Positions 24,364-34,700 of a stretch of DNA of 64,000 nt are shown piece by piece. Within the stretch, counting starts at the first letter, position 1. Each line of letters opens with the position of its first letter. This DNA comes from Bursaphelenchus xylophilus (Eukaryota; Nematoda; Chromadorea; Rhabditida; Aphelenchoididae), in assembly GCA_904066235.2 (NCBI GenBank), contig CAJFCV020000006.1, forward strand, positions 1,860,001-1,924,000, read 5' to 3'. A model generated the notes under the pieces. The model was not told the DNA's origin and made no database searches. It saw only the letters and a list, made by a program, of their open reading frames with translations. The translations under genes were made by a program, and so were the position numbers.

Positions 24364-24807
24364 CACGGGAAGTACTCCAAGTGCGACGCTCAGATTTTCT
24401 TTAAATTTTGCACACACGTCGGGTATGGACTAAACATCAATTCCTGAAAGTTTTAGCTCGCGCTTTGCGGGCGCCGCCGAGATATCGAACGATTTTTGCC
24501 GCCGAGAGAGCACGCTAAACGTGGAGAGCAGAGAGAAAAACGCTTTTTGGCCATAACTTTGGCAGTTTCGTGCGGAAAAATTTGATTTTTTGTAGAAACA
24601 TTATCCTTTACGGTAGAAATAGGCATGAAACTTTTCGTGCCAAAATTCGGCAAAAAGTCTCAAATTTTGGCCGACTTTCGATCTAAAAATCTCGGTTGTT
24701 TCTGCAAAGCGCGAGCTAGGATTCTCGCATATACCTTAGAAAAAATTATTCTAAATTTGTGCCAAGTTTCATCAAAATCTGAGCGTCGCACTTGGAGTAC
24801 TTCCATG
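24364..24807. mobile_element. Harbinger-like MITE, copy in left foldback arm, TTA target duplication
   Basis: Bounded by CACGGGAAGTACTCC and GGAGTACTTCCATG with TTA on each side. The interior is colinear, in inverted orientation, with the copy at 21274-21734. Confidence 0.8.
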
Positions 24808-25183
24808 TTAGTGTCAATTTGGACCAAATTTCACAAAAATTCAAAAAAATCAAAATTACTAAAAAAAATCAAAAAAATTAAAAAAAAATTTTTGCACTGT
24901 GCAGAAAACAAAAAATAATTTTTTGGCCCAAATATCCCAACTAGATGTCAAAACCTCTCTGTTCTCCTTTTCTTCCCCGAATTCCAAGGCGGGTAAAATA
25001 TCTCGACGCAGCCGTAATTCAATTTATCAACGTTATATCCCATAAAAAAATTCGAAAAGCGCACCCGAGGGGATTGGGCCATGAAACTCGGAATTTGCAA
25101 AAAAATTTGGGATATATTTTTGGAAGTCTATACAAAAAGCAAAAATATTTTCCTAAAATTTTCGAAAATAAAAAAAAAATTTA

Positions 25184-25601
25184 CAGATTTTGATGAAACT
25201 TGGCACAAATTTAGAATAATTTTTTCTAAGATATATGTGAGAATCCTAGCTCGCGCTTTGCAGAAACAACCGAGATTTTTAGATCGAAAGTCGGCGAAAA
25301 TTTAGGACTTTTTGCCGAATTTCGGCACGAAAAGTTTCATGCCTATTTCAACCGTAAAGTATAATGTTTCTACAAAAAATCAAATTTTTCCGCACGAAAC
25401 TGCCAAAGTTATGGCCAAAAAGCACTTTTCTCTCTGCTCTCCACGTTTAGCGTGCTCTCTCGGCGGCAAAAATCGTTCGATATCTCGGCGGCGCCCGCAA
25501 AGCGCGAGCTAAAACTTTCAGGAATTGATATTTAGTCCATACCCGATGTGTGTGCAAAATTCAAAGAAAATCTGAGCGTCGCACTTGGAGTACTTCCCCT
25601 G
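25184..25601. mobile_element. Harbinger-like MITE, copy in right foldback arm, left end deleted
   Basis: The right end GGAGTACTTCCCCTG is intact and followed by TAA. The left terminus is shortened to CAG joined directly to ATTTTGATGAAACTTGGC, losing about 25 bp of inverted repeat. It is otherwise colinear with the other copies. Confidence 0.75.
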
Positions 25602-25944
25602 TAAAATGAAAGAAGTTTTATTATAATTTTTAGGTTGAAAATTAAGAAAACTTGATTTTTTTTTGATTTTCTTTATATTTCAAAAATTTCAATGGTTTAG
25701 AGAACCCTCATCTACAATATTTCTAATAAAAAAGCGATTTATCGCAAATTATCCACCAAGATGTAGCCGAAAAGTTTTTCCTGGCCGTCTCTCATCATTC
25801 GATCATCTCTAGAATGCTGAATTTCATTTAATATAGCGTAATAGATATTGCACAGTACAAAAGGTAAAAAAAATTCATTTTAAAAAAAATATTACAATTG
25901 CACAGTGCAAAAAATTTTGCGAAAAAAAAATCTACGCACATTTC

Positions 25945-26189
25945 AAAAAAATCCAAAAAAAAAATTCTGCAAATCCAAACAGTAATACTACACATAGCTT
26001 CGAAATTTCTCGAAAAAAGCCCATGAGAAAAAATAATTTCGGAGGGAAAACAATAAATCTGTTTGCGAGTAATGAAGGGCCATTTTTTAATTAAAAAATG
26101 CCGAGAACACTTATAAACAGAGATTTTTGGCGGTAGTGGAATCTTCAAACAAATCCATACAAATCTCGGAAAAAAGTCCTGGGGATTTT
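25945..26189. other. Spacer between foldback and palindrome array
   Basis: AT-rich sequence without a recognised feature. Confidence 0.4.
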
Positions 26190-27300
26190 CTGCGACTCTG
26201 CACTGTGCATGGACCCGAAAAGTGCATTTGCACAGTGCAATTTTGCTAATTTTGCCTTATCGGTGAAAACTAAAAAAATAAAGTCGTTTTGATAAAGTCT
26301 GTCGGGAAAATAATGTGGATTTGTCGCAGAAAAACGTCTCGTCTCGTGGCAGCCGCTCACCAAATCTCCAGTCGCGGCTAGCCGTCGCAACGCGATGATG
26401 GGCGATCTTAAGTCGCTCCGCACAGTGCATTTTGCAGTTTTCGCACAGTGCAGACCTTCTCGAACCATTTTGCACTGTGCAAGTGTTTGCCATTTGTTGA
26501 ACCAGCAAAGATTACGGCGACGCAGTCAAAAAGGATTGCACTGTGCGTTTTTCGATTGCACAGTGCAAAAGGTGAAATGCACAGTGCGAAAGAGCCGTGC
26601 GACAAATGCTCATCCGCACTGTGCGAAAAATCGCAAAATGCACAGTGCGAATGAGCCTTGCGACACATGCTCATCCGCACTGTGCAAAAAATCGCAAAAT
26701 GCACAGTGCGAAAGAGCCTTGCGACAAATGCTAATCCGCACAGTGCAAAAAATCGCAAAATGCACAGTGCGAAAGAGCCTTGCGACAAATGCTAATCCGC
26801 ACTGTGCCAAAAATCGCAAAATGCACAGTGCGAAAGAGCCTTGCGACAAATGCTCATCCGCACTGTGCGAAAAATCGCAAAATGCACAGTGCGGATGAGG
26901 CGACAAAAGGCCAGCGAAGCAGAGAAGCGGGCTTCTTGTCGCGGGGAAATTCTGCACCCTGCATTTGATCATTTGCACCGTGCCATCAAAAAGTCGCACG
27001 CCCGTTTCACCTGCATCGTCGCGGAATGATCGACAAAATTTCCGCACAGTGCAAGTTTTGGCACGGTGCGACAAACAATCGCACAGTGCAATGTGTTTCA
27101 AAAAGGTCCGCACCGTGCAAAAACATGCAAAATGCACTGTGCGGCGCGACAAATCGCACGGTGCATTTGGTTTTTGTTTGCACCGTGCAATCAAAAAATC
27201 GCAATCTTTCCCGCACAGTGCATTAATTTTTTCACTGTGCGCCAAACAATTGCACAGTGCAAATTGGTTCGAAAAAGTTCGCACTGTGCGAAAAAATGAA
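26190..27300. repeat. GCACNGTGC palindrome region with a 61-bp tandem repeat
   Basis: GCACAGTGC, GCACTGTGC and GCACCGTGC sites occur throughout. At 26576-26900 the region becomes a regular tandem array: TGCACAGTGCGAAAGAGCCT starts at about 26577, 26638, 26699, 26760 and 26821, with a partial copy at 26882, giving an exact 61-bp period. A half-MITE (CTGTCGGGAAAATAATGTGG) lies at 26299. Overlapping long frames on both strands are repeat artefacts. Confidence 0.9.
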
Positions 27301-27628
27301 GCCAATTTAAAGCCGCCGCAAAGACAAAGAGAAGATTCTTTGATGATTTTGGGCACTGCGTAAAAGGCCATTTCGGCCGAAAATTTTATTTTTCCCTGGG
27401 ATGTCACGAATTCCGTAATTTGAGCGCCCCCAAAAAACGGAGAGGACACAACCATTTTGCTCTTCGTCTTTTTTTGTTTTCACCCTGAAACTGCATTTCA
27501 AATACGCCCTGGATTGGAGAAAATGACATGCAAATTGATCTGAACGCAGGTTTCCGGAGAGGAAAATAAAAATTGGACATGGTAATTTGAGGACTGTGAT
27601 AGTGTAGAAAGAAATTGCAATAAATTAA

Positions 27629-27760
27629 CAGGAGAAGTACCCCAATTGCAACGCTCAGATTTTTGTGAAACTTGGCACAAATTTTAGAGTAATTTTCTCT
27701 AACAAAGAAAGCACTTCTGTGGGGTATGGAGTTACAAAATTTTTCTGATTCAGAATATGT
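27629..27760. mobile_element. Truncated Harbinger-like MITE
   Basis: CAGGAGAAGTACCCCAATTG is followed by GCAACGCTCAGATTTTTGTG, then the element fades within about 120 bp. TAA precedes it. The opposite end is missing. Confidence 0.6.
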
Positions 27761-28083
27761 AAAAGTTAGCTGCCAAATTTTGGCTGATTCCTTCCGTTCG
27801 CACCGCGGTGAGCGGTTGGGTTTCCTGCCGACGATGCCGTTGCTGGCAACAACCCCTCCGGAGGATGGCAGAAGCTCAACCCGTGGCAGGACCTTCTTGA
27901 GGATTGGCACACTGGAGAACCGACGTGACATCCCCATCTTGGCCCCGAATCATGGCCCGTTTCTCTACTTTTGATAGATGATCAGCGGAAATAAATTGAG
28001 TTGAATGGTGAAAAAATCCTCAGAGCTTTTCTCGCAACACCACGAAAAATGCCTACCAAATCAGAGGCTTGTTTTTGAGCTAA

Positions 28084-28529
28084 CAGGGTACCCAAAGTGC
28101 GGGTACCCGGTTATTGATGAAAGTTGGCACAAATTTAGAGTAATTTTTTCTAAGATATATACGAAAATTCTAGCTCGCGCTTTGCAGAAACAACCGAGAT
28201 TTTTAGATCGAAAGTCGGCCAAAATTTAGGACTTTTTGCCGAATTTTGGCACGAAAAGTTTCACGCCTATTTCAACCGTAAAGGTTAATGTTTCTACAAA
28301 AAATCAAATTTTTTCGCACGAAACTGCCAAAGTTATGGCCAAAAAGCGCTTTTCTCTCTGACCGCACTCCACGTTTAACGTGCTCTCTCGGCGGCAAGAA
28401 TCGTTCGATATCTCGGCGGCGCCCGCAAAGCGCGAGCTAAAACTTTCAGGAATTGATATTTAGTCCATACCCGACGTGTGTGCAAAATTTAAAGAAAATC
28501 TGAGCGTCGCACTTGGAGTACTTCCCCTG
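28084..28529. mobile_element. Harbinger-like MITE with altered left end, TAA target duplication
   Basis: The right terminus GGAGTACTTCCCCTG is standard. The left terminus reads CAGGGTACCCAAAGTGCGGG, which contains a GGTACCC...GGGTACCC self-complementary stretch in place of the usual sequence. TAA flanks both ends. It lies about 220 bp before the DUF229 start codon and could influence that promoter. Confidence 0.75.
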
Positions 28530-28752
28530 TAAGATCACTCCAGCGACTCTGCGAACGGTCTAGTAAATGTTAATTTTATCTTGGTCCCCCCTATTTTTTT
28601 TCTTCGGACCGGGATTGCTTCCCCTTCTCTTAGCTACTACGACCACCCGGCGCAGACATTTCTTATCTGCAAGAGATCCGGAATAAGATTTAAGTTTATA
28701 TTTGAAAGAAGTGTTGAAACTTTTTTATTTCAAATCTAGTTTTATTTTGAAT

Positions 28753-31700
28753 ATGCGTGCGGATAGACATATTATTTTTTTGCTGAATTTCTTTCCGATA
28801 ATAAAGAGCCAGTTGGCACACCATCGCACATTCGTTGGGTTTGTTGTTTTGTGCACAGTAACCTGGCTAGCGGCTATCAAAAATTTGCGTTCTGTACCTG
28901 CCGTAAAAATAGAGGAAATTAAAGGTAAGACTTAATGAATCGTATCTCATTTAGTTTTCTGGTTTGTAATTTCAAAAATTCAAATTTCTCATGTATTAAA
29001 AAGTTTATCGAAATGGCGCATACTTTACATTAAAGAAACGCCGCTTGCAAGGGAAGTACCTACAGTACGACGTAGATTTTCTCGAGATTTTCTATGCCAG
29101 TTTGTAGGGAAAATAATATGGATTTGTCGATGTGGACTTGACATCGCTCTCCATCGATTTGCGACGTCGCGGCAGGAGGTTTGGCGACTGCCACGCAGAT
29201 TTTTTTCTGCGACAAATCCACATTATTTCCCCGACACAGTGGTACCACGCCTCAAACTGAGATAAACTAAAATGGTCCGGTGAATTGATTGGAAATTCGC
29301 CAAAAAAACTTTTTGTCGGGGAAGAAGTGGGGAATTTTTGGGGCGAGAGAGTACGCTTTTGCACGTCTTTTCTCTGAGTTCTCTGTGAAGTCAAGACGAA
29401 GTGTAAAAAACCGATAGCGAAGAGTCTATTACGGTCAACGGACTCGTCAGTTTGACGTGTACATGATATTCGTGTTTTCATAAAGTGCATGGATATTTTT
29501 TTGCTTTTTTGAACCTTTTCCCATATATATATATATATGGGAAAAGGTCCTCTCTGCGAAATTTGATTATGTCTCAAGCTTTGGTCGCAGTGATTTTCGA
29601 ACTGCATAGTGCAAAAAGCGTTGGGACAAAAGGTCTACGCACTTTTTAAAAAATCGTGCTATATGCCCATTTTCAGTCGCTCCTAGAAAATATGATCTCC
29701 AACTCAAGCCGAAGCCATATCTCAACGAGTCCTGCGACTTCTACAAACCCGACCCTTATCATCCGAGAATTATGAAGTTTGTGGACGAAAAGTATATTCC
29801 AAAATGCACACCACAATACGAAGTGGTTACCTCGATCATCAATGGAACATTAATGATTCGAAAGAAAGAATTTTCCGAATTTGGACATTGGAGCTACCGG
29901 TAATCACAGTGTTTCTTATTTTAAACTTAAATGTATGTCTTTAGATGCCTTAAAACCGTTGGGCATGCCAACTTTACGGTTGAAGCTTGGGTTGAAATCG
30001 AAAGACCGGACAGCGCCGAGCCCCACTGCGATGTGGTTGAGGTGAAGGCGGAGAAAGATGGTCAACGTTTTTATCAATTTGTCCATGTTCAAATTTACAA
30101 ACAGTAAGTTTTCATACCAAAATTTCTTTAAATTTTGTATACTATTCGGGCACAGGCCGCACATCAATCGCTGAAAAGTTTTTTAAAAGATGATTTCTGA
30201 GTCAGTGCGCCGCACGTCAAGAAAAAATAAAAGAAAAACGGGCGCCCAATGAAAAAGCCTAGAATTTTTTTTGGCATTCTGCCCTGTGCAAATTCGTTTT
30301 TGTCCAAATGGTTTGCAATATTTTGACGTAAAGATTAATAGTAAATCACAAGATATTGATACCAATAGAAAGCTCAAGAGCTGCTTAAGCTAACAGAACC
30401 AAAATATACCCATAATCATAGTGTTTTGACAGTCTTCCAAGGCGTATAATACAACGTCTAAATAAAAGTTTGTATCGACGATACCGAGTCAGAGAGCACT
30501 GGAAGGAGGTATACGCTCCGCGTCAAAAAAATCATTAAACTGTTCTTCGAGTATCTACACCGGTCTCGTCCCGCTTGATGGGACAGTTTTTTTGATATTC
30601 GGCCTTGAAATTTGCACTATTTTTAGCCTAGCTCGAACCATGTTCAGAAAATGCGTCACGATGACACCAATTTAGAATGTACCAGTAGTAGTACTCTCTA
30701 TAGTTCCCGTAAAAAAAATTAGGTTAAAAATTGCTGTTATGTGCAATTTGGATGACAGATTTTATGAATTTTTTTTCGCTGTGAGAACCTTTGCAATGCC
30801 CGAAATTTCTTGACGTGAGCCGTGGACATAGGAAAAAAATCGACTTTGAGTTTTTTGCATTAAAATGACTGTTGGAAGGGTCTAAGCCAAAGCGAACAAT
30901 ATTTTTACCCAAATCCTTCGTAAAGGTATATTTTTTGACAATTTACTGTTTTAGAAGTAATCGCCTCTAGCTATAGCATCGTGCATTACAGTGCAGTCAT
31001 GTGACGGCTACTGCAGTTTTTCACCCTTGCGAACACGATGGAGTGATTATTTTTCCCGGTTTCCTACTGTAACGTACCGTAATACCGTACCGGCCGCTAA
31101 AAACGGCCGTTAAATCTTTGTTTCTAAAAACCCCCCGCTGATTTTTTGATATGTTAATCAGCGTAAAATTCTGCTCTAGACCCAATTAAAAAAGTGCAAA
31201 AAGTGGGGCGGCAAATTTCGTGGTGTAGTGGTTAGCGGGCGGGACTACCATTCCAGCGTCCCGGGTTCGATGCCGGCTGGGTGGAAATGTCAAAAAAATC
31301 GCAAATTAATTTTGATGTAAAAATAAGGGATGTGCGAAGAACACAAAACAATTTTAAATAATTATGACACCTCTGTTTTCGAGTAAACCCGGTCTAATAT
31401 AATGTTAGCGGCTGAAGACGGAAAAAATAAAGGTGCTTCAAATGGGATAAAATTCATAGAAGTGGTTTTACAGGATATTATAAGAAACTTTCCCGCTAGT
31501 CTTTCTTTGTAGCTTACAGTATAACGTGTCGAAATTCGCAAAAAAAATCGCATTTTTGCCGACTTTCAGTTTGTTAGGGTGAATCAAAAAAAATTTTTCT
31601 CCGTAGTGTTTTTATAAACTTCTACTAACTGTGATAGCGCACGCAAGATTTAAGTGTACCCCCCTGTCAATATGACGTGACAAAAACGACGTCAATTTGA

Positions 31701-34700
31701 CTGAATTTACAAAGCTACATCTATTTTTCAGGTACGACATTCGATTGTCATCTGAAGAAGCCCCAAGTGTTCATATCATAGTCATGGACACTGTCTCCTC
31801 CCCCAATTTTGTGCGGTCAATGAAAAAGACCAAGAGGGTTTTGGAGGAAAAGTTGGGCGGGATTCATTTGCCCTACCTCAACAAGGTCGGCCATGGAAGT
31901 ATTGTCAACGCGTGGAGCTTTTTATTCGGTAGGTTTGAGGAGGGAAATCTAATTTTAAATGCAATAGACATTTTTCAATGAGTGAAAATTCGTCGAAAAA
32001 AAGCGCTACGATAAGATCAAAATAAATCAAGATAAGGCGCGGTGAAATTAAGACGCTGAGAACGCGATGATGTAGTAATTACGGGATTTAAATAACGTAG
32101 AGATACGTATTTTTAAGTTAGACGCAACCGGAGCGAGACGTTTTTTGCGAAGAAATTTTGAATTATGGCCATAAGAAGCAAAAATCGATTCTGAAAATAA
32201 GAAAAAAATATGCCGCAATTTACATATCTTAGAAGGTTAGGCTTTTAATTTGTACAAAGTTTAATAAAAGAATTGTGAGTTATAAATTTAAAATCTCGGG
32301 TCCCGACAGGAAAACCTCGAAATAAAATTTTTGCATAAAAACTATGTTATTCCTCTACATGTCACGACGTATTTTAAACTCAACTTCCGATTATGGGGAA
32401 ACAACGAAACGTGTCCACAACGAAAAATTGCAGAGGTCCGTCAGCTTTTGGCCAAGAATGAACCTCTCTACAACGAGGCTCTTTAGTAATGAATAATTGT
32501 CAAAACTAAGCAAGTGCTTTTAAAAAAAATAATAAAAAAATCAAGTTTTCTTAATTTTCAACCGAAAAATTATAAAAAAAAACTCATTTTACAGAGGAAG
32601 TTCTCCAAGTGCGACGCTCAGATTTTCTTTAAATTTTGCACATCCGTCGGTTATGGACTAAATATCAATTCCTGAAAGTTTTAGCTCGCGCTTTGCGGGC
32701 ACCGCCGAAATATCGAACGATTTTTGCCGCCGAGAGAGCACGCTAAACGTGGAGAGCAGTCAGAGAGAAACCCGCTTTTTGGCCATAACTTTGGCAGTTT
32801 CGTGCGGAAAAATTTGATTTTTTTTAGAAACATTATTCTTTACGGTAGAAACAGGCATGAAAATTTTCGTGCCGAAACTCGGAAAACGGCAAAAAGTCCT
32901 AAATTTTGGCTGACTTTCAATCTAAAAATCTCGGTTGTTTCTGCAAAGCGCGAGCTAGGATTCGCATATATCTTAGAAAAAATTATTCTAAATTTGGGCC
33001 AAGTTTCATCAAAATCTGAGCGTCGCACTTGTAGTAATTCCCCTGTTTAGTTGGGATCAACCTGGCAAAAACTGACTCGACCTTATTGTCGTAAATTGTG
33101 AATACAATGGAGAAATTACATTCTGTTGGTACAATTTTTGCCCTATTTCTAATGACATTGCCTATTTAGGGGGTTACCGAGAAACTCCGCTGTATTTGGC
33201 ATTTATATGTATATTTTTTTTATTTTCCAGGGCATTCCCCGGAAAACGGCTCCGAAACAATTTGGGGTCCTGGGCTACGAGGGATGCCTCCAACTCGGAA
33301 AAAGTTTTTGAACCCTTTCTACATTGGAACCGCCTTCCAGCGCAAGCAATACCGCACACTGCTCAGCGAGGACGACGTGGCTCCGATCACTTGTTACCAG
33401 GGTTGCAAGGGGTTGGTGAATCCGGCGGATCATTGGATGGCGTAAGCAATAGATCTAATTCTTTTTACTGTAGTAATACAGTGCGCCCCAGGTTTTTGGT
33501 TCTACCCCATTTTTTGATCATATTTCGGGGGTTTTTTTCTCAAATGCCATGAAATTCTACACAAGTGTTAATCAACCTTTAAGAATAAGGTATTAAGAGC
33601 AGGTTGGTTCAAAACCGGACTAAAAACTCGCAAATTTCCAAGTGGAACCAAAAACCTGGGACACCCAAAATTTTAAAAAAATCGCCATAACGTCAGATTA
33701 CTGAAGCCAAATGGGATGAAACTTTGCACAGCTTATTCTCAAAGGTTGATTAACACTTGCGTAAAATTTCAAGGCATTTGAGAAGAAACCCCCCGAGATA
33801 CGATCAAAAAATGGGGTGGAACCAAAAATTTGGGACGCACTGTATATCATGTTTCAGCGCCTACAACAAGCGAGTCAACTATGACAACCCTAATAATACA
33901 GATCTGTTGAATTTCAATGAGACGATCGAGTTTCGCCGCCGCTACGAAGAGTCTTGTGTGGAGACGTATACGACTTTATTGAACACTTTGGATCAGTTTA
34001 TCAACACGTACAACCATGAAGCGCAATTTTCGATGACTTGGATGACAAAAATGGCGCATGATGACATAAACTTGTTGTATCATGTGGACAATGATTTTGC
34101 AGAGTTTTTCGAAAAAAATGTGGAAAATGCAAGTTGTAGTGAAACACTTTTAAAACACTTTTATACGGTAAAAACGTGTTTTTTCTATTGCCCTGCGCGT
34201 TTCGCGTACTCTCTCGGTCGCAAAGATCGTTCAATGTCTCGGCCAGCCATAAAAGCGCGAGCTAAAATTTTTAGGAATTTATATGTGGCCTTGTCCGAAA
34301 TGTGCGCAAAATTTCAGAAAATCTGTGCGTATCACTTGTGTAGTACTTCCGTTGTAAAAAAATTTAGAAAAATTAAAAAATATCTTTATTTTCGACAAAA
34401 ATTCCTAAAAATCGTGATTTTTTCTTCAAGACGTAAGCTATAAAATCCGGTCTTGTCCGAAAATGAAAAAAAATCTGCTTATAATTATACCTTCCTCAAG
34501 GAAGTTTGAACAAAAAAAATTGTCAAAAGTTCCACTTTCTTCCATAAAAAATTTCAAAATCTGTGAGGACCCGTTCGGATCCTCACGCGTCCGGCATCAC
34601 CTCTTCCAACCACCAGTTCCAACGACCCAGCGCGAGCAGGTCCTCGATCCGGTAGGGGAGCGATTCGCGCTGCCAGACGCCACTGCGCTACCGCAGTACG

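Larger units (their letters stand above)
24031..25944. mobile_element. 1.9-kb foldback structure with arms of about 770 bp
   Basis: The left arm (24031-24807) starts CAGAAAGTGCGTAGACTTC. The right arm (25184-25944) ends TCTACGCACATTTC in inverted orientation. The match continues through the arms, for example GATAATTTGTGATAAATCGC against GCGATTTATCGCAAATTATC. Each arm includes a Harbinger-like MITE copy. About 375 bp of different sequence (24808-25183) separates the arms. No transposase frame is present. Confidence 0.85.

Noticed and set aside
26395..27455. Long frames of 167-281 codons in the 26-27 kb region
   Set aside because: They run through the 61-bp repeat and neighbouring palindromes on both strands with no other coding signal.
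27404..27937. Minus-strand frame of 177 codons with a faint chaperonin-10-like feel (LPSSGGVVASN)
   Set aside because: The similarity is too slight, the frame includes part of a MITE at its 3' half, and no splice pattern or partner exon was found.
31215..31288. Functional tRNA-Gly
   Set aside because: Anticodon ACC, a mismatched acceptor stem and an imperfect T stem make a working tRNA unlikely.
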